From Giesbergeria anulus (GTDB lineage Bacteria > Pseudomonadota > Gammaproteobacteria > Burkholderiales > Burkholderiaceae_C): DNA of 64,000 nt. The notes under the pieces were generated by a model. The model was not told the origin of the DNA, made no database searches, and saw only the letters and a program-made list of their open reading frames with translations. Shown here piece after piece: positions 9,483-19,323 of this stretch. The stretch lies in the NCBI RefSeq assembly GCF_900111115.1, contig NZ_FOGD01000008.1, positions 82,042 through 146,041 on the forward strand, written 5' to 3'. How positions within the stretch are numbered: position 1 is the first letter of the stretch; every line of letters starts with the position of its first letter. Made by a program: the position numbers and the translations under genes.

Positions 9483-10171
9483 ACCTGATTACGACCCACG
9501 TTCTTATCATAGAAGATGAAGTGGAAATACGGCGTTTCCTTCGCCTGACGTTGCAGGCAGAAGGGTATACCGTCCACGAAGCCAGCACCTTAGCGCGTGG
9601 TCTGATCGAAGCGGCCACACGCTGTCCTGATTTGTTAGTGGTCGATCTGGGGTTGCCCGATGGCGACGGCATCGATCTCATTAAAGAACTGCGTCAATGG
9701 TCTGCGGCACCGGTGATTATTCTGTCTGCCCGAAGCCACGAGGATGAAAAAATTCGTGCCCTAGATTTTGGGGCCGATGATTATCTTGTCAAGCCATTCA
9801 GTACGGGTGAACTGATGGCCAGAGTCCGTGCCCAATTGCGACGCGGCCAAAAGAACGCGATTGACGGCAGTTCAATGATCAGGTTTGGCAATATCACCAT
9901 TGATTTGGCACGGCGCATAGTAAGCTGTTATGAAAAACCATTGCACCTAACCCCCATTGAATACAAACTTCTCACCCATCTAGCTTCTCAGCCCGATCGG
10001 GTGGTAACACACGGGCAGTTACTCAAATCTGTCTGGGGGCCGGGGCATACAGAAGACACCCATTATGTCCGTGTACACATGGGTAACTTAAGAAAGAAAA
10101 TTGAAATAAACCCCTCTATGCCCCAACATTTGCTCACTGAGACGGGTGTAGGGTACCGTTTTGTTCCATAG
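9479..10171 (+). CDS. kdpE: KdpE, response regulator for the kdp operon
   Basis: A 230-residue OmpR-type regulator. The receiver domain (about 1-120) has acidic EDE near the start, the phospho-acceptor Asp56 in VVDLGLPDGDG, and Lys in YLVKPF. The C-terminal winged helix (about 130-228) has HLTPIEYKLLTHL and the TEDTHYVRVHMGNLRKKIE recognition region. KdpD phosphorylates it and it activates kdp transcription. It is coupled to kdpD by an ATGA overlap. A likely binding site is the direct repeat at 147-196. Having kdpDE at the end of the same run as the pump genes implies positive feedback if the operon is read through. Confidence 0.95.
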   Translation: MNLITTHVLIIEDEVEIRRFLRLTLQAEGYTVHEASTLARGLIEAATRCPDLLVVDLGLPDGDGIDLIKELRQWSAAPVIILSARSHEDEKIRALDFGADDYLVKPFSTGELMARVRAQLRRGQKNAIDGSSMIRFGNITIDLARRIVSCYEKPLHLTPIEYKLLTHLASQPDRVVTHGQLLKSVWGPGHTEDTHYVRVHMGNLRKKIEINPSMPQHLLTETGVGYRFVP

Positions 10172-10257
10172 CACCAAGGATGAATGGCGATACCCGTGGG
10201 CCTTGGGGTAGCCACCATAATGCTCTTTTCTTGCTGCAAAACGGTTGCCGCTCCCTT

Positions 10258-11100
10258 TTAGCCCGGCTTTTGCGCTTGTGGGCAGCGCACTTGCAATAGT
10301 TCGCGCTCGGCCAGCGTCCGGCCAAAACGCACTGCACTGAGGCAACCACCCCATACGCAGCCGGTATCCAGCGCCAGCACATCGGGCCGGTTGAGCCAGC
10401 CCAGCGTAGACCAATGCCCAAACGCCACTAGCTGGCCCTGCGTGCGCCGCCCCGGCACCTCAAACCAAGGCAGCAGACCCGCTGGGGTGGTGGTGGCGCT
10501 TTCGGTGCTGGCAAAGTCCATCGCCCCGGCAGGCGAGCAAAAGCGCAACCGCGTGAGCGCATTGACCACCACCCGCAACCGATCCATGCCTTGGAGCTGA
10601 TAGCTCCAGTGGTCGGGAGCATTGCCGTACATCTGGCGCAAAAACAGCGGTAAATCGCGGCTGCACAATACCGCTTGCACCTCTTGGGCCAAAATCAGTG
10701 TTTGTGCTGTATCCCACTGTGGCAACACCCCGGCGTGTACCATGAGCATCGACTCGCCGCCATGCTCGAGCGTACGCGCCAGCGGTTGCTGGCGCAGCCA
10801 ATCGAGCAGCGCCATGCGGTCAGGCGCTTGCAGCACCTGGGCCAATGTGTCGCGTGCTGATGGCTTGCGCGCTCCGTGGGCCACGGCCAGCAAGTGCAGG
10901 TCGTGGTTGCCCAGCAAGCTCAAGATAGCCCCATCAGCGGCCAAGCAGCGGCGCAGCACCTGCACCGAGGCCGGCCCCCGATTGACCAAATCTCCCAGCA
11001 GATAGACCGTATCTCGGCTAGGAGAAAAATCGATCTGCTCTAGCAGCCGTTGCAGCGCCTCGTCACAGCCCTGCACATCACCAATACAGTAAATGGCCAT
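10258..11100 (-). CDS. apaH: ApaH, symmetrical diadenosine tetraphosphatase
   Basis: A 280-residue metallophosphatase. The metal-binding motifs are GDVQGC (about residue 7), GDLVNRGPAS (about 34) and GNHDLHLLA (about 63), as in ApaH. The enzyme splits Ap4A into two ADP and so controls alarmone (or Np4-cap) levels. The start ATG at 11100 (MAIYCIGDVQG) gives the normal ApaH N-terminus; longer readings add 35 residues that do not resemble the family. It lies 16 bp downstream of the acyl-CoA synthetase gene on the same strand, so the two may be cotranscribed. It is convergent with kdpE. Confidence 0.93.
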   Translation of the reverse strand: MAIYCIGDVQGCDEALQRLLEQIDFSPSRDTVYLLGDLVNRGPASVQVLRRCLAADGAILSLLGNHDLHLLAVAHGARKPSARDTLAQVLQAPDRMALLDWLRQQPLARTLEHGGESMLMVHAGVLPQWDTAQTLILAQEVQAVLCSRDLPLFLRQMYGNAPDHWSYQLQGMDRLRVVVNALTRLRFCSPAGAMDFASTESATTTPAGLLPWFEVPGRRTQGQLVAFGHWSTLGWLNRPDVLALDTGCVWGGCLSAVRFGRTLAERELLQVRCPQAQKPG

Positions 11101-11116
11101 GATGTTGGCAGGGCAC

Positions 11117-12763
11117 TTAGACGTTGATGGCGCTTTGCGAACCAGCCTGCTGGCGCAGCGCAAATTTTTGGATTTTGCCGGTGCTGGTTTTGGGAACTTC
11201 ACCAAAAATCACATGGCGCGGCACCTTAAAACCGGCCAGATGCAGCTTGCAATGCGCCACGATGTCTTCTACCGTGGTTTGCGCGCCCAATTTCAGTTCG
11301 ATAAAGGCGCAGGGCGTTTCACCCCATTTTGGGTCGGGCTTGGCTACCACAGCAGCGGCCAACACATCGGGGTGGCGATAGAGCACATCTTCTACCTCAA
11401 TAGAGGAGATGTTCTCGCCGCCAGAAATGATGATGTCTTTGCTGCGGTCTTTAATTTTGATATAGCCATCAGGATACTGCACGGCCAAATCACCACTGTG
11501 GAACCAGCCGCCCCGGAAGGCTTCTTCGGTGGCCGCTGGGTTTTTGAGGTAGCCCTTCATGGCGATATTGCCCCGGAACATGATCTCACCCATCGTTTCG
11601 CCATCGTGGGGCACTTCTTCGAGGGTTTCGGGGTTGCGCACACTGGCACCGCGTTGCAAGTGGTAACGCACCCCTTGGCGGGCATTGAGTTGAGCGCGTT
11701 CGCCAATATCGAGTTCGCTCCAAGCATCGTGTTTGGCGCAAACTGTAGCTGGGCCATAAACTTCGGTCAGGCCATAAACGTGGGTCAGGTCAAAACCCAT
11801 CTTTTCCATGCCTTCGATCATCGAGGCTGGTGGCGCAGCACCCGCCACCATCGTCTTGACGCCCGCAGGAACGCCTTCTTTCATCGCCGCAGGCGCATTG
11901 ACCAGCAGACTCTGCACAATCGGGGCACCGCAGTAGTGCGTGACGCCGTAGTTGCGGATGGCATCAAAAATCGACTGGGCATCAACGCGGCGCAGGCAGA
12001 CATTCACGCCCGCACGGGCAGCCAGCGTCCAAGGGAAACACCAGCCATTGCAGTGGAACATCGGCAGCGTCCACAAATAAACCGCGTGCTTGGGCATGTC
12101 CCATTCCAGCACATTGGAGATAGCATTCAAGGCCGCACCCCGGTGGTGGTAGACCACGCCCTTAGGGTTGCCAGTGGTGCCGCTGGTGTAGTTCAGGGCA
12201 ATGGCGTCCCACTCATCGGCGGGCAAATCCCAAGCAAAGTTGGCATCGCCACGGGCCACAAACTCTTCGTATGTGCTGCTGCCCAAGCGCTGGGCTGCTG
12301 TGCCATACAGGGCATCTTCTACATCAATCAACAGCAGCGGTGTTTGGCTCTGGCGCAAGGGCAGCGCTTTGGCCACCACGGTGGCAAATTCTGGATCGAC
12401 AATCAAGGCTTTGGCCTCGCCGTGGTCGAGCATAAAAGCGATGGCTTCAGGGTCAAGGCGGGTATTAAGTGTATTCAACACAGCCCCAGCCATTGGGATG
12501 CCAAAGTGGGCTTCTACCATGGGTGGGGTGTTGGGCAGCATCACGGCCACAGTGTCATTTTTACCAATGCCAGCCTGTTGCAGGGCACTGGCCAACTGAC
12601 GGCAGCGCGTGTAAGTTTGGCCCCAGGTCTGGCGCAACTGTCCATGCACAATCGCCAGCCGCTCTGGATACACCTCGGCGGTGCGTTCGATAAAACCCAA
12701 CGGCGACAGCGGGGCAAAGTTGGCTTGGTTGCGTGGCAGATCTTGCTCGTAGATGGATGTCAT
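11117..12763 (-). CDS. AMP-forming acyl-CoA synthetase
   Basis: A 548-residue member of the adenylate-forming family. The ATP-binding P-loop YTSGTTGNPKGVVY is near residue 190, and the later motifs YGLTEVYGP, GWFHSGDLA and the C-terminal KTSTGKIQKF lysine motif are intact. These enzymes activate a carboxylic acid as acyl-AMP, then transfer it to CoA. The layout is like medium/long-chain fatty-acid or methylmercaptopropionate-type CoA ligases, but the substrate cannot be read from sequence. Start ATG 12763 (MTSIYEQDL) is preferred to one 13 codons upstream. It is transcribed away from dnaG and towards apaH. Confidence 0.9.
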   Translation of the reverse strand: MTSIYEQDLPRNQANFAPLSPLGFIERTAEVYPERLAIVHGQLRQTWGQTYTRCRQLASALQQAGIGKNDTVAVMLPNTPPMVEAHFGIPMAGAVLNTLNTRLDPEAIAFMLDHGEAKALIVDPEFATVVAKALPLRQSQTPLLLIDVEDALYGTAAQRLGSSTYEEFVARGDANFAWDLPADEWDAIALNYTSGTTGNPKGVVYHHRGAALNAISNVLEWDMPKHAVYLWTLPMFHCNGWCFPWTLAARAGVNVCLRRVDAQSIFDAIRNYGVTHYCGAPIVQSLLVNAPAAMKEGVPAGVKTMVAGAAPPASMIEGMEKMGFDLTHVYGLTEVYGPATVCAKHDAWSELDIGERAQLNARQGVRYHLQRGASVRNPETLEEVPHDGETMGEIMFRGNIAMKGYLKNPAATEEAFRGGWFHSGDLAVQYPDGYIKIKDRSKDIIISGGENISSIEVEDVLYRHPDVLAAAVVAKPDPKWGETPCAFIELKLGAQTTVEDIVAHCKLHLAGFKVPRHVIFGEVPKTSTGKIQKFALRQQAGSQSAINV

Positions 12764-12906
12764 AAGAAAACAGTTCAGACAAAAAACGCCTGGCAGTGCC
12801 ACGGCGACGGAGAGCGAACCAGTTTACGCCCGAACACTGGCAGGAAACTGTCAGTCTGTATCAGCCTGTATCGGGGCCACCCCGGCTTTGCACGGACAAT
12901 AGGCCG

Positions 12907-14769
12907 GTGTCTATTCCCCAGTCTTTTCTCCAAGAGCTTCTCTCACGCGTCGATATCGTCGATGTCGTTGGGCGCTATGTGCAACTCAAAAAGGGGGGGG
13001 CCAACCTCATGGGGCTGTGCCCCTTTCATGGTGAGAAATCCCCCTCGTTCAGCGTCAGTCCGGCCAAGCAGTTCTACCATTGCTTTGGTTGCGGTAAAAA
13101 CGGTAATTCCATCAGTTTTCTGATGGAGCACACCGGCATGGGTTTTGTCGAGGCAGTGCATGATCTGGCCCAACAAACCGGGCTGCAAGTGCCCGAAGAC
13201 GACCTCTCGCCGCAGCAAAAAGAGCAAGCTGCCGCACAGCGGCAAAAGCAAGCCACCCTGACCGACGTGCTAGAGCACGCCGCCCAAGCCTACCGCCGCC
13301 TGTTGCGTGGTGCCCAGAGCCCGATTGCTTATTTGCGCGAGCGCGGCGTCTCAGGCGAGGTGGCCCGCGCCTATGGCGTCGGTTACGCCCCAGAGGGCTG
13401 GCGCAACCTGGCCAGCGTGTTTGCGCAATACGACGACCCCCTGCTCGAAGAAAGCGGGCTGGTCATTACCCACGCCGACGATGGCGGCAAGCGCTACGAC
13501 CGCTTCCGCGACCGGGTGATGTTTCCGATCCGTAACGTGAAAGGCGAGTGCATCGGCTTTGGAGGCCGCGTCTTGGGTGATGACAAGCCCAAATACCTCA
13601 ACTCCCCTGAAACCCCGGTATTCCACAAAGGCCGCGAGTTGTACGGCCTGTTCGAAGCCCGCACTGCCATCCGCGAGCAAGGTTATGTGCTGGTCACAGA
13701 AGGCTATATGGATGTACTGGCGCTGGCGCAACGCGGCTTTGCCAACACTGTAGCCACGCTGGGCACCGCCTGTACGCCAGAGCATGTAGCCAAGCTGTTT
13801 CGCTTTACCGATACCGTAGTGTTTAGCTTTGATGGCGATACTGCCGGGCAGCGGGCAGCGCACAAGGCGCTAGAAGGTGCCCTGCCCTATGCCACCGACA
13901 CCCGCAGCATCAAGTTTTTGTTCCTGCCACCTGAGCACGACCCAGACAGCTTTATCCGCAGCCACGGCAGCGATGCCTTTGCCCGCTTGGTGGCCGGGGC
14001 GCAGCCCCTGAGCCAATTTTTGTGTACCGCAGCGGCGCAGCAGTGCGACCTGACCACCCCCGAAGGCCGCGCACGCATGAGCAGCCATGCCGCGCCTTTG
14101 TGGGCAGCCCTGCCTGAGGGGGCCTTTAAGCGCCAAATGCTGGGCGATCTGGCGGCACAGGCACAGCTTACCCCCGCCGAGTTGCTAGAAGACTGGCAAA
14201 ACGCTAGTCACCGCGCTGCCGGACACAAACCACCACCGCCTCCCGGCCATACCGATGCGCTAGTGCAACGGCGCAAAGGCCCGGCACGCACCAGCGCGGC
14301 GAGGCCCACACAGACCAGAAGGTCGGTGCCGGTCAGCCGTGCTGACCACGCCATCCGCCTATTGTTGGCGCACATGGCTTTTTTTGATGAACTCTCGCAC
14401 GAGCACCTTGCCGCCCTGCACGCCTTGGGGCCACCGTACAGCCCCTTGCTGGCTTGGCTAGAAGAGCAGTTCCACGAACATGGCCCGCAAACTTGGGCCG
14501 TGCTGCACCAGCGGCTGCAAGACCACGAAGGCCAAGCCTTGGCCGAACAGTTAATGAGCGGCACCCACGCCCAAGCCGAAGGCGATGTGGGCGAATGGCG
14601 TCATGAGCTGCACGACCTGCTCAACCGGCTGTTGGTGGAGCAACTGGGCCAACAAGCCACCCAAGCCTTGGCTGCAGCCATGAGCGATCCGGCCCAATTG
14701 CAACACTACCGGACGCTAGATGCCCGACGCCGTGATTTATTGGAAAAATTAAACCGCGCTGGCACTTGA
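12907..14769 (+). CDS. dnaG: DnaG, DNA primase
   Basis: A 620-residue primase. The N-terminal CHC2 zinc finger is complete with Cys38, His41, Cys59 and Cys62. The Toprim catalytic core follows, with EGYMDVLAL (about residue 270) and FSFDGDTAGQRAA (about 310). The C-terminal helicase-binding domain comes after a linker rich in P, R and T (about 440-480). DnaG makes RNA primers for replication with DnaB. GTG 12907 is chosen because the family starts close to IPQSFLQELLSRVDIV; the open frame extends upstream but with unrelated sequence. It is followed by rpoD, part of the conserved macromolecular synthesis order. Confidence 0.95.
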   Translation: MSIPQSFLQELLSRVDIVDVVGRYVQLKKGGANLMGLCPFHGEKSPSFSVSPAKQFYHCFGCGKNGNSISFLMEHTGMGFVEAVHDLAQQTGLQVPEDDLSPQQKEQAAAQRQKQATLTDVLEHAAQAYRRLLRGAQSPIAYLRERGVSGEVARAYGVGYAPEGWRNLASVFAQYDDPLLEESGLVITHADDGGKRYDRFRDRVMFPIRNVKGECIGFGGRVLGDDKPKYLNSPETPVFHKGRELYGLFEARTAIREQGYVLVTEGYMDVLALAQRGFANTVATLGTACTPEHVAKLFRFTDTVVFSFDGDTAGQRAAHKALEGALPYATDTRSIKFLFLPPEHDPDSFIRSHGSDAFARLVAGAQPLSQFLCTAAAQQCDLTTPEGRARMSSHAAPLWAALPEGAFKRQMLGDLAAQAQLTPAELLEDWQNASHRAAGHKPPPPPGHTDALVQRRKGPARTSAARPTQTRRSVPVSRADHAIRLLLAHMAFFDELSHEHLAALHALGPPYSPLLAWLEEQFHEHGPQTWAVLHQRLQDHEGQALAEQLMSGTHAQAEGDVGEWRHELHDLLNRLLVEQLGQQATQALAAAMSDPAQLQHYRTLDARRRDLLEKLNRAGT

Positions 14770-14795
14770 ATCCAGCCCCGAAGGTACAATATAGG
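14766..14795 (+). promoter_or_regulatory. Candidate promoter between dnaG and rpoD
   Basis: TTGAAT (14766-14771) and TATAGG (14790-14795) are 18 bp apart; TACAAT at 14785-14790 is an alternative -10 but sits too close to that -35. The elements overlap the end of dnaG. The untranslated stretch to rpoD (14770-15020) is about 250 bp and holds a small GGGGC-TTT-GCCCC hairpin. Assigned by eye, so weak. Confidence 0.3.
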
Positions 14796-15020
14796 GTTTT
14801 CGGCAAGAGCGACAGCAGCACCTCCGGGTTGGGCCACCGTGACACACACGCACAACCGCCCCTGGCACCGCAAGGACTGCACACCAAATGTTCGCCCACA
14901 CATCTTGCCTCCGGGGCTTTGCCCCTTCTGTAAAAACCCATCTGGGCCGCCTTGCCGTGTCGGTGTTTTGCGCACCCCACCGATGTATTTTGGCCAGCGC
15001 CCCCCGAGAAAGCCACCACC

Positions 15021-17477
15021 GTGACCAAGCCTGCCGCTCCCGCCTCCGCCCCGGAAGAAAACATCGTCACTACTAAAAAGACCATCCAGCTCAAGCCCCT
15101 GTCGGCAGCGCTGGAACCTGATGCCCCTGTGGTCATCATCAAAAAGAAAAAGACGATCCAGCTCAAGCCCTTGTCCGCTGCGCTAGAGCCTGCGCCAGTG
15201 GCGGTAGCACCCGCAGCCAAGCCAGCAGCACCCGTGGTGGTGGTCAAGCCTGTCACGGTCGTGGTCAAAACCGTCAAAACGGTGGCTACCAAAGTCGAGC
15301 CTAAAGCGGTGCTGATTGCCACCGCCGCCGAAGCGGAAGAGGCTGTGAAGAAGCGCCCCGGCCGCCCAGCCAAATCGGCCACCGCCGACCCCGCCAAACC
15401 CCCAGCCAAGCGCGGTCGCAAGCCCAAGGCCAACCCCGATGCCGACCCCGCCGATGATGCCGATCTGTCCGACATCGAAGCCGATTTGGAAGGTGAAGGC
15501 GAAGTAGAGGCCGAAGCAGGCACCGAGACCGAAGCCACCCCCAGCGCAGAAAAGGTCAAACCCCTGCGCATGAAAATCAGCAAGGCCAAAGAGCGCGCCT
15601 TGATGAAAGAATTTGGTCTGGACGAAACCGTTCTGTCCGAAGAAGACCTAGCCAAGCGCCGCTCGCGCCTCAAAACGCTGATCAAGCTGGGCAAAACCCG
15701 TGGCTACCTGACCCACGCCGAAATCTCCGACCACTTGCCCGACAAGCTGATCGACCAAGAAACGCTCGACGTCGTGATCTCCATGCTCAACGACTTGGGC
15801 GTGGCGGTGTACGAACAAACCCCCGATGCCGAAACCCTGCTGGTGACCAACACCGCGCAGACCGCCGCCACCGAAGAAGAAGCCGAAGAAGCCGCCGAAG
15901 CAGCGCTCTCCACTGTGGACAGCGAATTTGGCCGCACCACCGACCCCGTGCGTATGTACATGCGCGAAATGGGCACGGTAGAGCTGCTAACGCGCGAAGG
16001 CGAAATCGAAATTGCCAAGCGCATCGAAGGCGGCTTGCAAGCCATGATGGAAGCCATCAGCGCCTCGCCCGCCACCATTGCCGAAATTTTGAGCATGGGC
16101 GAAGAAATCCGCGAAGGCAAGGTGGTGATCTCTAGCATCGTCGATGGCTTTTCTAACCCCAACGAGGCCGACGACTATGTGGCCGAAGAAGACTTTGACG
16201 AGTTTGACGAAGCCGACGATGACGACGGCAAGGGCGGCTCCAAAGCCCTGACCAAAAAGCTCGAAGAGCTGAAAAAGCAAGCCCTAGAGCGCTTTGACAA
16301 GCTGCGCGAGCTGTTTGACCAAATCCACAGCATTTACAACAAAGAAGGCTACGGCACCCTAGCCTACATGAAGGTGCAGCAAGCCCTGTCTGCCGAGCTG
16401 ATGAGCATCCGCTTTACCGCCAAAACCATCGAAAAGCTGTGCGACATGGTGCGCGCCCAAGTCGATGATGTGCGCAAAAAAGAGCGTGAACTGCGCCGCA
16501 TCATTGTGGACAAATGCCGCATGCCACAAGAAACTTTTATCAAAGAGTTTCCGGCCAACTTGATTAATCTGCAATGGGTAGAAAAACAAGCCACGGCAGG
16601 CAAGCCTTGGAGCGCGACGATGGCGCGCAACATTCCACCCATCCAAGATTTGCAGCAAAAGCTGATGGACTTGCAAACCCGCGTTGTGGTGCCGCTGGCT
16701 GAACTCAAGGGCATCAACAAGCGCATGAACGAGGGTGAAGCCACCTCGCGCAATGCCAAAAAAGAAATGATCGAGGCCAATTTGCGCCTGGTGATTTCTA
16801 TTGCCAAAAAATACACCAACCGGGGTTTGCAATTCTTGGATCTGATCCAAGAAGGCAATATCGGCCTGATGAAGGCGGTGGACAAGTTTGAATATCGCCG
16901 GGGCTATAAATTCTCCACCTACGCTACGTGGTGGATTCGCCAAGCGATTACGCGCTCGATTGCCGATCAGGCACGCACCATCCGGATTCCGGTGCATATG
17001 ATCGAAACGATCAACAAGATGAACCGCATCTCGCGCCAACATTTGCAGGAATTTGGCTTTGAGCCAGATGCCAGCGTACTGGCCGAGAAAATGGAGATTC
17101 CGGAAGACAAAATCCGCAAGATCATGAAGATCGCCAAAGAGCCAATCTCGATGGAAACCCCGATTGGTGATGATGACGACAGCCACTTGGGCGACTTTAT
17201 TGAAGACGGTGCCAATACCGCCCCGATTGATGCAGCCATGCAGGCCGGTTTGCGCGATGTGGTCAAAGATATTCTGGATGGCCTGACGCCCCGCGAAGCC
17301 AAAGTGCTACGGATGCGTTTTGGCATTGAAATGTCCACCGACCACACCTTGGAAGAAGTGGGCAAGCAATTTGACGTGACCCGCGAGCGCATCCGCCAAA
17401 TAGAAGCCAAGGCGCTGCGCAAACTCAAGCACCCCAGCCGCTCGGATAAGCTGCGCAGCTTTATTGATTCGCTGTAA
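15021..17477 (+). CDS. rpoD: RpoD, primary sigma factor sigma-70
   Basis: An 818-residue primary sigma factor. An unusual N-terminal extension (about 1-190) is rich in Ala, Lys and Pro, then acidic. Sigma region 1.1 follows (about 195-270), then 1.2 from [11 protein letters not shown], the non-conserved region, 2.4 with [14 protein letters not shown], region 3, and region 4 ending in [18 protein letters not shown]. It directs RNA polymerase to housekeeping promoters. The start is taken as GTG 15021; the open frame reaches 14952 but that part looks non-coding. Within the extension the 13-residue block [13 protein letters not shown] occurs twice, about 25 residues apart. A strong terminator follows. 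Confidence 0.93.
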   Translation: MTKPAAPASAPEENIVTTKKTIQLKPLSAALEPDAPVVIIKKKKTIQLKPLSAALEPAPVAVAPAAKPAAPVVVVKPVTVVVKTVKTVATKVEPKAVLIATAAEAEEAVKKRPGRPAKSATADPAKPPAKRGRKPKANPDADPADDADLSDIEADLEGEGEVEAEAGTETEATPSAEKVKPLRMKISKAKERALMKEFGLDETVLSEEDLAKRRSRLKTLIKLGKTRGYLTHAEISDHLPDKLIDQETLDVVISMLNDLGVAVYEQTPDAETLLVTNTAQTAATEEEAEEAAEAALSTVDSEFGRTTDPVRMYMREMGTVELLTREGEIEIAKRIEGGLQAMMEAISASPATIAEILSMGEEIREGKVVISSIVDGFSNPNEADDYVAEEDFDEFDEADDDDGKGGSKALTKKLEELKKQALERFDKLRELFDQIHSIYNKEGYGTLAYMKVQQALSAELMSIRFTAKTIEKLCDMVRAQVDDVRKKERELRRIIVDKCRMPQETFIKEFPANLINLQWVEKQATAGKPWSATMARNIPPIQDLQQKLMDLQTRVVVPLAELKGINKRMNEGEATSRNAKKEMIEANLRLVISIAKKYTNRGLQFLDLIQEGNIGLMKAVDKFEYRRGYKFSTYATWWIRQAITRSIADQARTIRIPVHMIETINKMNRISRQHLQEFGFEPDASVLAEKMEIPEDKIRKIMKIAKEPISMETPIGDDDDSHLGDFIEDGANTAPIDAAMQAGLRDVVKDILDGLTPREAKVLRMRFGIEMSTDHTLEEVGKQFDVTRERIRQIEAKALRKLKHPSRSDKLRSFIDSL

Positions 17478-17498
17478 ACACGACCCGGTATTTCAAGC

Positions 17499-17536
17499 AA
17501 AAGCCCGTCCCCATTTTGTGGGGGCGGGCTTTTTTA
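17499..17536 (+). terminator. Intrinsic terminator of rpoD
   Basis: GCCCGTCCCC (17503-17512) pairs with GGGGGCGGGC (17520-17529), with one T-G pair, around a 7-nt loop, followed by six T residues at 17530-17535. It begins about 20 bp after the rpoD stop. The A-run before the stem makes it able to act on the minus strand too, where the integrase pseudogene ends. Confidence 0.92.
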
Positions 17537-18355
17537 TAACGTATCGAGTGGGCTTAAAATACCAGGCCCACCTTTGTTCAAGACATGGGTATAAATCATG
17601 GTCGTGCTCACATCGGCATGGCCGAGCAATTCTTGCACCGTGCGAATATCGTAGCCCGCCTGCAATAAATGCGTGGCAAACGAATGGCGCAATACATGGG
17701 GTGAGACTGGTTTATCAATGCACGCCAGCCGTGCCGCTTCACGCACTGCGCGCTGTACCGATTCGGGGTACGTGACGGCCAGCGCATGGGGCAAATAAAC
17801 GCGGCCTAAACCTGCGGCCAAATCCTTTTCGTGCAGCACCCGCGCTTTTTCTAATTGCGCCCGCAGGGGTGCCAACAAATTTTAAGGCAGCACCGTGACC
17901 CGGTCTTTGTTGCCCTTGCCCTCGCGCACCACGATTTCGCGCTGGGAAAACTCTATATCCTTCACGCGCAGGCGCAGTTCGCGCACCTCAGAGGGCGTGA
18001 GCACCACTGGCAAACGCTGGGGGCGCTTGGCCTGCACCACCTCATCGAGCCAAGGCAGGTCGACACCGAGCACTTGCTTGTACAGATATAAAAGTGCCGC
18101 CTTAGCTTGGTTTTGCGTGGAGGCTGATACCTGCCGCTCCACGGCCAGATAGCTCAAGAAAGCCTCTACCTCGGAGGCTCCCATCTCCTGTGGATGCCGT
18201 TTTTTATGAAACAAGATGAAACGCCGCGCCCAATCTACGTAGGCTTGCTCGGTGCGGATGCTGTAATGCTGCGTGCGCAGGTGAATACGCATACGCTCCA
18301 GCAGTTTTGGCTGGCGCGGGGCATCGGTGTTGGGGATGTAGGGCGAGACTGGCAT
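17534..18355 (-). pseudogene. intI: Inactivated integron integrase (IntI-type tyrosine recombinase)
   Basis: Read as 274 codons, this matches the integron-integrase family: N-terminal YSIRTEQAYVDWARRFI and GASEVEAFLSYLAVERQVS, then RLPVVLTPSEV, and the C-terminal catalytic block [12 protein letters not shown]...[15 protein letters not shown] with the nucleophilic Tyr. It is broken in three ways. First, after LTPSEVRE about 27 residues are missing, including the TGMRISE box with the first catalytic Arg. Second, an in-frame TAA at 17882-17884 splits it. Third, after ALAVTYP about 35 residues are missing, which include the extra helix that defines IntI. The length is about 64 codons below the 337 of IntI1, which fits. 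The chosen start, 18355, is approximate. Confidence 0.88.
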
Positions 18356-18460
18356 CCGCAAAAATTTAGGTTTGCCTAAACGCTTGGCTGTTGGCGTTTC
18401 CCTATGGATAGGATAGGATGATGCCATCATATCCGACTGCTGGCCAGCGTAGCTCAGTCG

Positions 18461-18477
18461 TCTAATCTTAGTTAGAT
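18461..18477 (+). other. attI: Putative attI recombination site of the integron
   Basis: TCTAAT (18461-18466) and GTTAGAT (18471-18477) form an inverted pair of core-like sites about 105 bp upstream of the integrase reading frame, where attI belongs. GTTAGAT fits the GTTRRRY core. Crossing over between G18471 and T18472 would make the first cassette begin TTAGAT, and the attC at the end of that cassette starts with ATCTAAC, its exact complement. This agreement fixes the junction. The rest of attI (integrase direct repeats) was not resolved. Confidence 0.7.
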
Positions 18478-18493
18478 ATTTAAACGAGGATTT

Positions 18494-19237
18494 ATGCCTC
18501 ATAGCATGACACAAAAAGTTAATACTTATGCTCTAAGGGCTTTCAGAGATACTGCTGATAAAGATTACATACATGCTCGGATGGATTATAAAGCGGCTTT
18601 ATATCCTCAATTTCTTTGGTCGTCACTTCATGCGTTGGAAAAATATGCAAAATGTATATTAATATTAACTCGTGTTCCAAAACCTCAAAAGCGCGCAGAG
18701 TATATAAACCATGAGGTTAATAAGGCAATAGCATTACTTCATGATCGAGTTGATATTATTCTGTCAGAACAGACTAGAAATTTTATTTGTCGCCTAGAAA
18801 ATGGAGCCGAGGACAGATATTTAGGGGTTTCTTGGGTTGCGCAAGAGGTGGAATTAGCAGTTCTTGATAGAGCTGTTTGGGAACTACGCCGTTACTGCAA
18901 CTCTAGTCTATACATATATTCAGATAATGATTTTTTAGAAGTAAAGCCAAATGCTTATGATGTTCTTAAATTAATTGATAAACCCATCCATCAAAACACC
19001 CATATTTCTGGGGGATTTATTGAGGAAACTTTAAAAAACAAAGAATCTTCTGCAAGACCAGAATTGGTTTGGTCTAATCTCTACTACACTAATTCTAATA
19101 GAAAATCAGTAAAAATGAAGAATTACCCATTAATGTTTGAAAATTCTCCTTTTTGTCTGTATCCAGAAATTATTGATGAAGTTGCAAAATATAGTTTTGT
19201 ACCACCAAAGGTACGCAATACTTACAAAAATAAGTAA
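18494..19237 (+). CDS. First-cassette protein, possibly HEPN-like
   Basis: A 247-residue soluble protein encoded by very A+T-rich DNA, starting 22 bp after the attI junction with AACGAGGA as ribosome site. I do not recognise it firmly. The N-terminal part (about 20-85) is helical, with DYIHARMDYKAALYPQFLW and then SSLHALEKYAKCILIL, a pattern like HEPN domains, in which an ALEK-type helix follows an amphipathic one. Basic and His residues (NHEVNKA, LLHDR) follow. HEPN proteins are often RNases in toxin-antitoxin or abortive-infection systems, but a clean RX4-6H motif is not visible. The C-terminal half has no recognisable motif. Function unknown. Confidence 0.75.
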   Translation: MPHSMTQKVNTYALRAFRDTADKDYIHARMDYKAALYPQFLWSSLHALEKYAKCILILTRVPKPQKRAEYINHEVNKAIALLHDRVDIILSEQTRNFICRLENGAEDRYLGVSWVAQEVELAVLDRAVWELRRYCNSSLYIYSDNDFLEVKPNAYDVLKLIDKPIHQNTHISGGFIEETLKNKESSARPELVWSNLYYTNSNRKSVKMKNYPLMFENSPFCLYPEIIDEVAKYSFVPPKVRNTYKNK

Positions 19238-19323
19238 GCATGCGCAACCGTCGTGGAAGCATCTACACTGGAGAGGTACCCAAAAAAATTCCACATCAGT
19301 TCAGAGTGCTTACCTAGGTAGTT

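Noticed and set aside
11093..13123. 676-codon open frame opposite the acyl-CoA synthetase
   Set aside because: Shadow frame of a high-G+C gene; it also runs into dnaG and has no family features.
18441..18462. GCGTAGCTCAGTCG, like the 5' and D-arm part of a tRNA gene
   Set aside because: No anticodon arm, T-arm or CCA end follows; the next bases are the attI core and a cassette gene.
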